Shown one piece after another: positions 15,337 through 23,806 of a stretch of DNA of 32,484 nucleotides. The stretch is from Halanaerobiales bacterium (GTDB taxonomy: Bacteria > Bacillota_F > Halanaerobiia > DY22613). The position numbers and the translations under genes are program-made. How positions within the stretch are numbered: position 1 is the first letter of the stretch; every line of letters starts with the position of its first letter. The notes below the pieces were generated by a model that ran no database searches, had not been told where the DNA came from, and saw only the letters and a list, made by a program, of their open reading frames with translations. The stretch is taken from contig JAGMES010000040.1 in assembly GCA_023128035.1 (NCBI GenBank), forward strand, positions 1 to 32,484, read 5' to 3'.

Positions 15337-15464
15337 TTTTTTCTCCTTCTTTATAAAGTCTTTAGATTAGACTCTACTCGGTATTTAATATACGCATCCG
15401 ATTAGCGTTGTTTGCTCTATTGTTTCGTTTTTACACAGGCACATAAGATTCAAGCCAATATATA

Positions 15465-15737
15465 TTACTCAGCATTTTCAAGCGGAATAATGTTTATTTC
15501 TTTAATTTCTTGAACTTCAATATCAATATTCTTTAAAGCTTTCTTATCTTTTACATCTTTTTTTTCAACTGATATTATTTCTTCAGTTTTAAGTTTTTTC
15601 TTGTTTGTTTTTATTTCTTCAATATACGCTCCTCTTAAGCCTTTTTTTAATGTTTCTTCATAATGAGGAACTTCTTTTTTTGTTAATTCCACTGTCCCAA
15701 ATTTCTTATCTCTGTAAAACACATTATATTTACTCAT
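15465..15737 (-). CDS. Small hypothetical head-region protein (90 aa)
   Basis: It overlaps the MuF gene by one base and has ATAAGGAGGCTAAATA before the ATG. The N-terminal half (MSKYNVFYRDKKFGTVELTKKE, given in part) looks like a small beta domain, and LRGAYIEEIKTNKKK is typical of short proteins found between minor head and scaffold genes. The rest is Lys/Glu-rich. Function unknown. The 128 bases between this gene and the scaffold gene contain no frame I can support and only weak hairpins. Confidence 0.7.
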   Translation of the reverse strand: MSKYNVFYRDKKFGTVELTKKEVPHYEETLKKGLRGAYIEEIKTNKKKLKTEEIISVEKKDVKDKKALKNIDIEVQEIKEINIIPLENAE

Positions 15738-16603
15738 TATTTAGCCTCCTTATAATTATTATATCCTTTAATGCTACTAGACACATTACTATCAGCATAT
15801 TCTAATCGCATATCACACGAACAATTTATATCTTCACTAGGATCGCCGAAGTGTTGTGGTGCCTTTGTACTCTTACCGCCAACATTAAAATCTCCGTCTA
15901 TTCCGTTAACCTTTTGTCCGTCCGCCGACACATGGCTTGGTCTAGCTTCCACGCTTCGGTATGTATATACCCATATCTTAACCATATCTACACCGTGAGT
16001 TTCATTTAATGCTCCCACCTGCAATTTGCTATCAGATATGTAAGTATTCGTTTCAGTTCTAGCAATAGATTTTGCTTTACCATTATTCAATTTCATACTC
16101 TTCTCTAATTTCTTTTGAACTTGTTTCTCTGTTTTACCGTCTTTCAAACCTTTCTTAATTATCTTTGATACTTTTTTATCTAATCTTCTAGCATTTCCTT
16201 TTATAACTTTATCCCATTTAATTAACTTTTTTCTTTTTTTAATAGTTCCTTTTATAGCTTTATTGATATCTTCCTGTTTTAATACAACGCCAGGATTTCC
16301 TATTTTAGTAGCCACTACATACTCATTAAACAAATAGGTAGTATTTATAAGGTCGGCGCTAGTCTTCGTTATATTGGTACTATTTTTAAGCCACAGCGTT
16401 GCAATTAAGGGAGTTATTGCTTTAATCAGTTTATTAACTTCCTTTTCGTTGGTTAATTTCCCCTGTTTGTTATATTCTGCTGTGTCATATATTTCTTTAA
16501 GTTCTTCGTCTATCTCTTTTGTAACGCCTCTATAATCTTTATTAATTATTTTAGATAATTCAGATTGTTCTTCTTCGAGTAATTTATCAAGATTATCATT
16601 CAT
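15737..16603 (-). CDS. Minor head protein, MuF-like
   Basis: 288 residues. The N-terminal 190 are mostly helical and basic. The C-terminal domain has the MuF pattern: IARTETNTYISDSKL, the region RPSHVSADGQKV, and PQHFGDPSEDINCSCDM with conserved His, Asp and Cys. MuF-domain proteins attach to the portal inside the capsid and may be ejected with DNA. Start follows GAGGAGTGATTAG. It lies directly after the portal gene as expected. Confidence 0.87.
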   Translation of the reverse strand: MNDNLDKLLEEEQSELSKIINKDYRGVTKEIDEELKEIYDTAEYNKQGKLTNEKEVNKLIKAITPLIATLWLKNSTNITKTSADLINTTYLFNEYVVATKIGNPGVVLKQEDINKAIKGTIKKRKKLIKWDKVIKGNARRLDKKVSKIIKKGLKDGKTEKQVQKKLEKSMKLNNGKAKSIARTETNTYISDSKLQVGALNETHGVDMVKIWVYTYRSVEARPSHVSADGQKVNGIDGDFNVGGKSTKAPQHFGDPSEDINCSCDMRLEYADSNVSSSIKGYNNYKEAK

Positions 16604-16607
16604 CTAA

Positions 16608-17984
16608 TCACTCCTCGTCTTTATTGTTTCCCTCAAACGACAGCGAACCGAGATTAGCAACTATTCTAGCCTTCTCTTCTTCTGATAAATCATCGCCATA
16701 TATTTCTTCTAATGCTTTCAAGTCATCAATTATTTCAGCTTCTTTCATTGTAGCTGCTTGATTTATTTTATCGTTTCTTGATTCATCTATATATTTACCA
16801 AATGTAACTGCAACTTTCTCAACTTTATTAGATTTTTTATTCCACCATGCATAAGATTCTAATAATAGCATATCAAACATTTCTAAAAATGGTTGCCATG
16901 ATGTTATCATTTGACTTCTAGTTCTTATTGAAGCTGTTTCTCTTTTTTCTAATGCATCATCAGAAGAGTTGGCTCCTACACCATCACTTATTCCCATGGT
17001 TATAGGACTTAAACCTGCTGATGCTAATATGTTATTTAATATAGCCATAATAGCTTTAGTATATTGTTCTGTCCTTATATTAGGTTGATTATGTGTTATT
17101 TTATTCTCAACACCTTCAGTATTATCAGTTCCAACCTCTGTGTAATGCTTTCTAAATTTGTCAAATACTTTATTTTGCATCAAACTTGTTGGAACATAAG
17201 ATTCTGCTCTACCTGTTCTTATTTCATCCATTAACTGCGACCATGTTTCATCTAAAGCATCAAACTCGCTTATTATTCCTTGATAGTCACTTTTTATCGC
17301 TCTTTTTTCCCTCGCTAATAGCATATCATTAGGAATATTCTCATTATCTTTTAATTCAGCTGTTTCCTCTAAAGTGTCTAATGGCACCAAAGTTCTAGAA
17401 GTTGGCTTTACCTCATACAGTTTATATCTGATATAACCATATCCATATTCTTCGCATAATTGATATTTCTTTTTGCCTTCTGTGTAATCTTCTTTAAATA
17501 TTATCTTTGTTAATCTTCCTCTAACATAAAATGATTCATAATTTATAGGAGAATATTTTTCTATTATTGGATAGTCAGTAATTTTACTTTCAAAACCTAT
17601 CTTCCACGCAAATCTACCAGCCCAACTTTCAGTCATTGCTGATCTAGTAACTAAATCATTAGAGTCATTATCATTTAATATATCATTTAATAACAAAGTG
17701 CCTTTATCATCAACTTCATCTTTTTTATTGAATGCCTCATGTTTTATTCCGCCTGTGGTTAACAATCTCGCCTTTGTAAAACTTAATGAAGCCGGAACTC
17801 CACTATGGACTACTCTAATACACCCATTTACATTTGAATAGTAATAACTTTCTCTAATATCTATTGTGGCATAAGCAGATTCTTTCGTTTGATAAAAATC
17901 GGCTAACAAGTCTTCATTACCTAAAAACCATAAAAACTTTTCTTGTAATAAATAATCTTCATATTCCATTTTTCCTTTTGGCAT
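16608..17984 (-). CDS. Portal protein
   Basis: The gene follows the large terminase and precedes the MuF protein. The protein has portal hallmarks: a beta-rich wing (PIIEKYSPINYESFYVRG), a mixed central part with SDYQGIISEFDALDETWSQL, and a C-terminal helical region including AILNNILASAGLSPITMGI and RETASIRTRSQMITSWQPF. The 12-mer ring is the DNA entry channel. I chose the ATG at 17984 because GAGGTG lies 5 bases upstream (458 residues); a GTG at 18080 would extend the frame 32 residues into the terminase gene but lacks good spacing. Acidic C-terminus. Confidence 0.85.
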   Translation of the reverse strand: MPKGKMEYEDYLLQEKFLWFLGNEDLLADFYQTKESAYATIDIRESYYYSNVNGCIRVVHSGVPASLSFTKARLLTTGGIKHEAFNKKDEVDDKGTLLLNDILNDNDSNDLVTRSAMTESWAGRFAWKIGFESKITDYPIIEKYSPINYESFYVRGRLTKIIFKEDYTEGKKKYQLCEEYGYGYIRYKLYEVKPTSRTLVPLDTLEETAELKDNENIPNDMLLAREKRAIKSDYQGIISEFDALDETWSQLMDEIRTGRAESYVPTSLMQNKVFDKFRKHYTEVGTDNTEGVENKITHNQPNIRTEQYTKAIMAILNNILASAGLSPITMGISDGVGANSSDDALEKRETASIRTRSQMITSWQPFLEMFDMLLLESYAWWNKKSNKVEKVAVTFGKYIDESRNDKINQAATMKEAEIIDDLKALEEIYGDDLSEEEKARIVANLGSLSFEGNNKDEE

Positions 17985-18033
17985 ATTTCCACCTCTTATA
18001 TTATTATATTCTTGCATATAGGGATATATGAAA

Positions 18034-19383
18034 TTAGTTATCCCCTTGCCTATCGTATTTTTTAATCCCAATTTGATCACTTCCTATCATTTTTTTAAAT
18101 GGTATCCATCCATATTGACTCCCGTTAATAGTGTGGTCATTTGCATCTTCAGGTTCATCTTTTTTAGTGTCCCAACTATAAGTATTGTGTTCCTTTATGT
18201 GGAATGTACATGTACCTACAATTAAATAATTTTTATGCGCTATCCAACTGTTTTGCAGATTTATTCTATCTATTATCTTCATCTTTTTATATGAATTTAG
18301 AAAATTAAAGTTAAATCCATGTAGTAGTTTATACTTTCTACATTCTGTTATAGTAGCTTGATCTGCATTATCTATAAATACATCGGGACATGTTCCCCAT
18401 TTTTTTTGCATGTTTATTATAAAATCACTTAATTTGACTGCTATATCGCTAGGAGTTAAAGGTATTGCTCTGTCTTTATTGTTAAATACTCTCTCCTCCA
18501 ATGCTACATATACTCCACGATCGGTTATTCCACCAAACATAAAAGTAAATGTGTCATTTGATTTCCTTGAGTATGAAGTATCAACTCCACATGTATATTT
18601 TTTATATATAAACTTCTTGGCTTCTTCTTCAGTGATAATGTTTTCTGTTGGTAGATTAAATATCAAGCCAACACCTTTAGTTCTTATTCCTTGTATCTTT
18701 GTTTGATACTCCCTAGTTTCAGGAAGCAAACTTGTTAATAATTTATGTTTTAATTCTTCTGTCATTGCTGGGTTATCATCAAATGTAAAAAACCAATAGC
18801 GCCACATTTCTGTTGGCAATGATTTTTTCAGTTCCTCCCATATATGGTTTGGCACATCTTTCTCATATTTTTCTATCGGTCTTGCTCTATTTATTATTTC
18901 GTTGTATATTTCTTTATCAGGATTATCAGGATTCAATGTCATACACATATATTCGAATCTTGGCAGAAACAACTCTCTTATAAATCCCATGTCTGCTATA
19001 TTTACCTCATCTATGAATACTGCTCCAAATTGTCCTCCTAATACCTTCTTGAACTTTGCTATATCACTATAACCCACTAAATAGACTGTATCTTCCCCTA
19101 TTTGTAAATGGGGCAGTTTTTGCCTATGGTTTCCATTTAAGTATAGTTCTATATCGGGGTAGTTGTCAAGTAATCCACAATCGCCTGTTGATAAAATATT
19201 GCTTAATACAGTTCCTAAACTTTCACCTGCTATTAAATGTTTGTTCCTTTTAGTCTTTTTGATCATGTATAAAAACTTTGTCGATGCAGCTGTTGTGGTC
19301 TTTCCTGACTGCGTAGTTCCTTCTAGGACATCTACTTCGCTATCTGTTTTAAGAAAATCAAGATACTTCTTTGTTATCTTCAT
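18034..19383 (-). CDS. terL: Terminase large subunit
   Basis: 449 residues with a Walker A GTTQSGKT at 22-29 and a Walker B region AVFIDEVN around 120, forming the packaging ATPase. The nuclease part has the RNase H-like acidic residues GVDTSYS, VFIDNAD and DANDHTING. This is the Terminase_3 type used to translocate and cut DNA at the portal. The gene overlaps the small subunit gene by 26 bases, with GAGGAGTTAAAAA before its ATG. Confidence 0.93.
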   Translation of the reverse strand: MKITKKYLDFLKTDSEVDVLEGTTQSGKTTTAASTKFLYMIKKTKRNKHLIAGESLGTVLSNILSTGDCGLLDNYPDIELYLNGNHRQKLPHLQIGEDTVYLVGYSDIAKFKKVLGGQFGAVFIDEVNIADMGFIRELFLPRFEYMCMTLNPDNPDKEIYNEIINRARPIEKYEKDVPNHIWEELKKSLPTEMWRYWFFTFDDNPAMTEELKHKLLTSLLPETREYQTKIQGIRTKGVGLIFNLPTENIITEEEAKKFIYKKYTCGVDTSYSRKSNDTFTFMFGGITDRGVYVALEERVFNNKDRAIPLTPSDIAVKLSDFIINMQKKWGTCPDVFIDNADQATITECRKYKLLHGFNFNFLNSYKKMKIIDRINLQNSWIAHKNYLIVGTCTFHIKEHNTYSWDTKKDEPEDANDHTINGSQYGWIPFKKMIGSDQIGIKKYDRQGDN

Positions 19384-19708
19384 TTTTTAACTCCTCTATT
19401 GAAGTTATAAGTTCAACCACTGCTGACATATCTCTTTTGTCAGATAGATCAACATCATTAGTAGGCTTTTCTCCTATCGTATCTCTCAACTCTTTGAAAG
19501 CTTGTATGTCTCCTTCAATAGCTTTCTTTATTACAGCCACACTAATTTTTTTAAGATTATTATCTGTTGCTAGTAATATTAATAATTCTTCTTTTAATAA
19601 TTTTTTCTCTTGTCTTGCTTTAACGCTCGCTTTGCCACCTAAAGATGCCAATCGCTTCTGTTCTTGTTCCGTTAATTGGTTAAACGGTATTAAGTCTTCT
19701 TTAGACAT
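19358..19708 (-). CDS. terS: Terminase small subunit
   Basis: 116 residues directly upstream of and overlapping the large subunit gene. It begins MSKEDLIPFNQLTEQEQ, followed by KRLASLGGKASVKARQEKK, a basic helix-turn-like segment common in small subunits of gut phages, then VAVIKKAIEGDIQAFKELRD and GEKPTNDVDLS, a typical C-terminal signature. It would recognise the packaging site and load the large subunit. The packaging site itself is not identified; the hairpin at 20066-20160 is one candidate. Confidence 0.8.
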   Translation of the reverse strand: MSKEDLIPFNQLTEQEQKRLASLGGKASVKARQEKKLLKEELLILLATDNNLKKISVAVIKKAIEGDIQAFKELRDTIGEKPTNDVDLSDKRDMSAVVELITSIEELKNEDNKEVS

Positions 19709-19725
19709 CTTATATCACCTACTTT

Positions 19726-20052
19726 TTATATTTCTAATTTATTAAATATTTCTTTCATTTTGGGATAGGTTAATGCTATCCAGTCTACTAACTCTTCATC
19801 ATCAAAGTAATCTCTTAATCCACTCTCATGAAATAGGGCGTGTATTATTTCGTGCCTTAATACTTTGTCTCTATATAATTCTAAATTATTAACTTCTTTG
19901 GTTGATCGTTTTGATAATAAATCCTTATCTATAACAATTTCTTTACTCCATATTTCTACATAAGCATTAACATCCTCTAATTTAGGATCATTACTTCTAT
20001 CTCCATACTTAATTACATAGTCTTGACCTAATATGTTTATCTTCTTATTCAT
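19726..20052 (-). CDS. Zinc-metallopeptidase-like protein
   Basis: 108 residues with a clear zinc-binding motif HEIIHALFHES: His67, Glu68 and His71, and a nearby His75/Glu76, as in ImmA/IrrE- or SprT-like proteases. It begins MNKKINILGQDYVIKYGD with a strand-rich N-terminus. Two genes upstream of the terminase, with AGGAGGACGT before its ATG; a 95-nt hairpin ends 4 bases before the AGGAGG. Such proteins in phages can degrade host repressors or regulators, but the target is unknown. Confidence 0.72.
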   Translation of the reverse strand: MNKKINILGQDYVIKYGDRSNDPKLEDVNAYVEIWSKEIVIDKDLLSKRSTKEVNNLELYRDKVLRHEIIHALFHESGLRDYFDDEELVDWIALTYPKMKEIFNKLEI

Positions 20053-20065
20053 ACGTCCTCCTATT

Positions 20066-20160
20066 GGTTATTCACTACTGGCAAAGATATAATAAGGTCG
20101 CATCTGTAGGCTCTTGACTACTGCATACCTCCGTTATATCTCACCCAGTAAGGAATAACC
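20066..20160 (-). ncRNA. Predicted structured RNA element (95 nt)
   Basis: The whole intergenic gap of 117 bases is filled by a long imperfect hairpin. Outer arms GGTTATTC (20066-20073) and GAATAACC (20153-20160) pair perfectly, followed by TACTGG/CCAGTA, AGATATAA/TTATATCT, AGGT/ACCT, GCA/TGC and GTAG/CTAC with small internal loops, closing an 8-base loop (TCAAGAGC on the minus strand). About 33 base pairs in total. No protein frame and no tRNA cloverleaf fit. Strand is assumed from the operon. It could be a regulatory leader for the peptidase gene, a processed RNA, or a packaging site. I cannot assign an RNA family. Confidence 0.6.
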
Positions 20161-20169
20161 TTACTATTT

Positions 20170-20520
20170 TCATGATTCGTTTATTTTGTTAAACTTTTCT
20201 ATTGTCTTAATTTCGTTAGTCGACATTATTTTAACTGACATTAGATTTTTCTTCCATCCTAAATCAGTCTCTATTAACAAATCTCCATCTTTAAGATATA
20301 CATCTATTTCCATAGATGATTTAAAATCTTTTGTTTTTTCTTTTGATAATTCTCTTAATATAAGATTGTCTTCTTTATCAAACATTAAAGTTTGTATAAT
20401 TCTTTTATTCTTTGATATTACTCGTGGTTCTTTTTTTATGTCTTTGATTGTTTCTGTTGTGATTCTTCTAGCGTTTACCAAACGAACTTTGTTATATTCT
20501 TGCAACGGCATTACTTTCAT
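20170..20520 (-). CDS. Hypothetical protein (116 aa)
   Basis: It begins MKVMPLQEYNKVRLVNARRI four bases after the glycosyltransferase stop, with GAGAG upstream. A basic helix (KKEPRVISKNKRIIQ) is followed by beta strands (IDVYLKDGDLLIETDLGWKK). No family recognised. It is the last gene of the glycan cassette region or the first of the packaging region; its position does not decide between them. Confidence 0.7.
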   Translation of the reverse strand: MKVMPLQEYNKVRLVNARRITTETIKDIKKEPRVISKNKRIIQTLMFDKEDNLILRELSKEKTKDFKSSMEIDVYLKDGDLLIETDLGWKKNLMSVKIMSTNEIKTIEKFNKINES

Positions 20521-20524
20521 TTTA

Positions 20525-21760
20525 TCATACTCTCTTTCTTTTTTTTACTAGATTTTGTTTTATTAATTCTTCTGATCTTTCAGGAGTTACGTTAATCGGT
20601 TCATCCTGTATTACAAGTTTTTTCAGTTCCAAATCGTAATAATTTCTGATAGGATAAACTGTAACTCCACCTATTATTTCCCTACAACTATCAAATATCT
20701 TTTCCCACTTTTTATGTTCACTTTTAAATTCAAAATCTTTTAAATTATCTTTATATTTTTGTTTGTTTTTAATTAATTTATTTATTCTTTCCTTTGTAAT
20801 AATTATGTTGTTTTTAGGATTATCATCTAATTGTCTTGTTACTCTTTCTTTGCCCATTTTAAATATTAGTCCATTGACATCATCTTCTATTTGTTCGTAG
20901 GCACTTGAATAGTTTGTAATTAATACAGGTGTTCCTAATATTTTCGCTTCTGTTGTTGCTAGTCCCCAACTTTCAAAATCACTAAACATTACAACATAAT
21001 CAGCCATTACCATGTATGGGTAAGGGTTTGTCTTTTTGCCAACAAAATCAACATTCTTGCCCTCAAATAGCGTAATATACTTGTCGAGCATTTTTGGTGA
21101 ATATGCTTTGCCAACTATTGTAAAATGATAATCTTCTTTTGTTTTTTCAAAGTACTCGGCAAGTTCATTTACTCTGTATAATCCTTTTTCATCTGATATT
21201 CTACCGACAAATACAATCTCCAACTTAGATTTCCTTTTAACTTTATATTCAGTTGCCTTCTTCTTTATTCCTTCTACATCTAATTCATTATGTATAACTA
21301 TACCTTTTATTCCTGTAACTTTCTTTAATTGTGTAGCAACCTCTTTACTAACACATACAAATTCATCAATTTTTTCTGTAAAAATAGCTTCTTCTAATAA
21401 ACAATTTGGGTAGACATAAGGAATGGAATGTATCCAACTTATATAATGATTTGCTGTTATCTGTGTTATTACTTTTCGATATTGAAAATATAATCCTCCC
21501 CATACAATTATATCAAAAAAGTAACTATCTTCATTACCTAATTTAATAATAGTTCCGTAATGTTTTAATTCTTTTAGAAAATCACTATCACTATTATCAC
21601 TATAAACAAAATATAAATCATATTTTTTTTGTAATTCTTTTACCGCTTCTTTTACACTTCTAAACTTTTTATTATATGTTTTTTTTGCTAAATTAAGGAT
21701 GGCAACTTCTACTCCGCCATATAAGAACATTCTATAATAAAAACATATCTTCTTCTCCAT
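20525..21760 (-). CDS. GT4-type glycosyltransferase with phage-like C-terminal tail
   Basis: 411 residues. The N-terminal domain begins KICFYYRMFLYGGVEVAILN; the C-terminal Rossmann domain carries EIVFVGRISDEKGLYRV, DYHFTIVGKA and the E-x7-E motif in ESWGLATTEAKI, followed by GTPVLITN. These are marks of retaining GT-B, family 4-type transferases that move a sugar from a nucleotide-sugar donor. The last 48 residues (VYPIRNYYDLELKKLVIQ, NVTPERSEELIKQNLV) are not part of GT4 enzymes and resemble a small domain seen in phage head-region proteins. Start supported by TAGGAGGAAAGT. Substrate unknown. Confidence 0.83.
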   Translation of the reverse strand: MEKKICFYYRMFLYGGVEVAILNLAKKTYNKKFRSVKEAVKELQKKYDLYFVYSDNSDSDFLKELKHYGTIIKLGNEDSYFFDIIVWGGLYFQYRKVITQITANHYISWIHSIPYVYPNCLLEEAIFTEKIDEFVCVSKEVATQLKKVTGIKGIVIHNELDVEGIKKKATEYKVKRKSKLEIVFVGRISDEKGLYRVNELAEYFEKTKEDYHFTIVGKAYSPKMLDKYITLFEGKNVDFVGKKTNPYPYMVMADYVVMFSDFESWGLATTEAKILGTPVLITNYSSAYEQIEDDVNGLIFKMGKERVTRQLDDNPKNNIIITKERINKLIKNKQKYKDNLKDFEFKSEHKKWEKIFDSCREIIGGVTVYPIRNYYDLELKKLVIQDEPINVTPERSEELIKQNLVKKRKRV

Positions 21761-21790
21761 ACTTTCCTCCTAGATTATATTAATGCATTT

Positions 21791-22429
21791 TTATGCATTA
21801 GGTATTTTCATTAATGTAATGCTTCCAACTCTGTTTTTAGTATAAACATAAACTACTTCGCTTAAAACTTTATATTTTACATTTTCTTGTAAACATAAAT
21901 GTTTTGTAAATAGCAAATCCTCGCCTGCCAACATTGTTTCATCAAACCTATAATCTCCAATAAAACTTCGTTTCCAACATTTGTTCCAAACTGCACACAT
22001 ATTGTACACTTCAGACATATATGTTTTTCCGTCAGGAACAAACTGATGATCCTCGTTGGTTCTATAACCCATAAATATAACATCTGGTGATTCTTTAAAA
22101 TCTTCAGCAACCCTTTTAAATCTTGTTTCATTATGGTACGCATCGTCACTGTCTATAAATAATACATAATCTCCTTTGGCAACATCTAGTCCTGCATTTC
22201 TACTTCCACCAGCTAATCGCTTATGGTCGTTTTTTATTAAGATTATATCATCTATCTTTTCTAATATTTCTCTTGTCCCATCAGTACTCATATCGTCTAT
22301 AACTATTAATTCATAATTTTTATATGTTTGCATTTTTACATTGCCAATCGCTCTATATATAAAATCTTTTGTATTAAAAGCAGGCATTATTACACTAATT
22401 AAAAAATCCTCTTTTTCCATAATCAACAT
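21791..22429 (-). CDS. Family 2 glycosyltransferase
   Basis: The GT-A fold signatures are clear: ISVIMPAFNTKDFIYRAIGN, YELIVIDDMSTDGTREIL, then SRNAGLDVAKGDYVLFIDSDDAY with the DxD metal site, and LAGEDLLFTKHLC, whose ED is the usual catalytic base region. Such enzymes add a sugar to glycan or protein acceptors. I start at the ATG at 22429, 5 bases after GAGGG; an upstream TTG (22432) and a downstream ATG (22420) are alternatives. It overlaps the preceding gene's end by 35 bases. The protein is short (213 residues), about a catalytic domain only, with no membrane span. Confidence 0.87.
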   Translation of the reverse strand: MLIMEKEDFLISVIMPAFNTKDFIYRAIGNVKMQTYKNYELIVIDDMSTDGTREILEKIDDIILIKNDHKRLAGGSRNAGLDVAKGDYVLFIDSDDAYHNETRFKRVAEDFKESPDVIFMGYRTNEDHQFVPDGKTYMSEVYNMCAVWNKCWKRSFIGDYRFDETMLAGEDLLFTKHLCLQENVKYKVLSEVVYVYTKNRVGSITLMKIPNA

Positions 22430-23066
22430 CAACTCCCTCTTCTAGGAAAAATCTTTCAACTTCTCTCATCCATTTACCTTTATGAATTGCGAAGAAATTA
22501 TAATTATAATATCCATTGTCAATTATGTGTTCTCCAACATTTACATATTGCTTATATTTACTGGTTATTTTTGTTAATTCCCATTCCCATGGACTTTGGT
22601 TTTTTTCTAATCTCTCTATTAACTTCTCTCTATCCCATATTGAAGGTGAACATCCATTCATGTAGACTGCATTGTTTCGCTTCGCTACATAACCTCCATA
22701 TACATCTTCTTCGTTATAAAAATCTTTGTTTCTTTTAGCCCCACATAGATTTATTGTTATTATATCTTCATTCATTAGCCAGATTGCTCTGTCTATTTCC
22801 TTTTGGTTGACCTTGCCTCTAATGAATGAATCCTCTGTCATAAATATTATATACTTTGTATCTATCTGTTTAAGTGCTTCACGCAATCTTTTAGTCCAAA
22901 CATTGCTATCTATATTTATAGTTTCGCAATACTCTGATTTCTTTGTTTCAGTAATTAGATAAGACTTATAAGGACAATCTTTCCAATATTTATCTTTAAA
23001 ATGAAAAAACAACTTCCAACAATCATCGTAATTGTCGCAACTAACTATTACAAGACTTGTATTCAT
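22395..23066 (-). CDS. Glycosyltransferase-like protein (223 aa)
   Basis: It begins MNTSLVIVSCDNYDDCWKLF and has a nucleotide-sugar-binding look: CDNYDDC, then KYIIFMTEDSFIRGKVN, where the TEDS stretch stands in for a DxD metal site, and NGCSPSIWDREKLIERLE. This arrangement matches a set of small glycosyltransferase-like proteins found in polysaccharide clusters. The ATGA overlap with the FrhB-like gene indicates coupled translation. It is less certain than its GT2 and GT4 neighbours; the fold assignment is by pattern. Confidence 0.68.
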   Translation of the reverse strand: MNTSLVIVSCDNYDDCWKLFFHFKDKYWKDCPYKSYLITETKKSEYCETINIDSNVWTKRLREALKQIDTKYIIFMTEDSFIRGKVNQKEIDRAIWLMNEDIITINLCGAKRNKDFYNEEDVYGGYVAKRNNAVYMNGCSPSIWDREKLIERLEKNQSPWEWELTKITSKYKQYVNVGEHIIDNGYYNYNFFAIHKGKWMREVERFFLEEGVDVDYGKRGFFN

Positions 23067-23806
23067 CTTTTAGCCACCTTTAGCAAACTTGGATTATATT
23101 TAACTACCTTGTCTAATTCTACTTCTATATAGTCAACTTTTTCTTTTATTTTGTTGAATAATTGCTCTCCTTTTGTGGTTTTAAGGAATACAACTGATAT
23201 ACCTTTGTTATCGGCAAACTCTGGGTATTCGTTTCCAACTCCCCAAAAATCTCCCAACATTATATCGCTATTACTTTTAAAGTTTTTGAATTGGCAATTA
23301 TAACAAGGTTTAGTTAAGTTTCTATTATTTAAGAAATCTTGCATAAACTTATTATCTTGGAAATCTTCTTTTTTACCATTTATATTAACTTCAAAATTAG
23401 TCCAACCTCTAGATTTATCTCTAAAGTCTATTTGTTTTATTCCGTTTTCGGAACAATACCTTTTAAATGATGCCTTTGTTGGTGTTCCGTGGCATATAAA
23501 GTCTACTAATATTAAATTATCTCTATTAAACATCATTTTACAAGGCGTTCCACTAAATAGCGTTAACCTATCTTTTGACATTATATTATAGTCAATGGTT
23601 GATTTCACATATTTGCTTTTTCTTAATTCTTTCAAATCTTCTTTGTTATCAGCAACCTTGTGTATAACATCTAATCCATTATAAGCGGCACCTATTACTT
23701 CGCCGCCTTCATCTATAACTTGTTCAGCTAGCGCAGTAAATATTCCGCCACTTGAACTTTTAAGTACTACATCTTTGTCTTTATTCTTGCACGCATAGAT
23801 TTTCAT
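23063..23806 (-). CDS. FrhB/FdhB C-terminal domain protein
   Basis: 247 residues matching the coenzyme F420 hydrogenase beta-subunit C-terminal domain: LKSSSGGIFTALAEQVIDEG, GEVIGAAYNG, LFSGTPCKM, DFICHGTP, and CYNCQFKNF followed by DIMLGDFWGV. Cysteines in GTPC, CHG and CYNC fit an iron-sulfur site. The N-terminal ferredoxin part common in bacterial relatives is absent, as the start is directly before the first conserved block. Relatives occur in surface polysaccharide clusters next to pyruvyl transferase-like genes, as here. The actual reaction in such clusters is not established. It overlaps the pyruvyl transferase-like gene by 26 bases; ribosome-binding site AAAGGAGATAT. Confidence 0.85.
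   Translation of the reverse strand: MKIYACKNKDKDVVLKSSSGGIFTALAEQVIDEGGEVIGAAYNGLDVIHKVADNKEDLKELRKSKYVKSTIDYNIMSKDRLTLFSGTPCKMMFNRDNLILVDFICHGTPTKASFKRYCSENGIKQIDFRDKSRGWTNFEVNINGKKEDFQDNKFMQDFLNNRNLTKPCYNCQFKNFKSNSDIMLGDFWGVGNEYPEFADNKGISVVFLKTTKGEQLFNKIKEKVDYIEVELDKVVKYNPSLLKVAKR

Noticed and set aside
15337..15464. Possible RNA gene or small ORF between the 90-residue protein and the scaffold gene
   Set aside because: Only short weak stems (AGTCT/AGACT, GTAT/ATAC) and no supported frame; kept only as a leader of the scaffold gene.
20053..20169. tRNA-like element
   Set aside because: The arms are a single long rod, not a cloverleaf; no T-loop GTTCRA-type motif or anticodon arm of standard size is seen.
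21877..22149. 90-codon minus-strand frame inside the GT2 gene
   Set aside because: It lies fully within the clearly supported glycosyltransferase frame and shows no family pattern.
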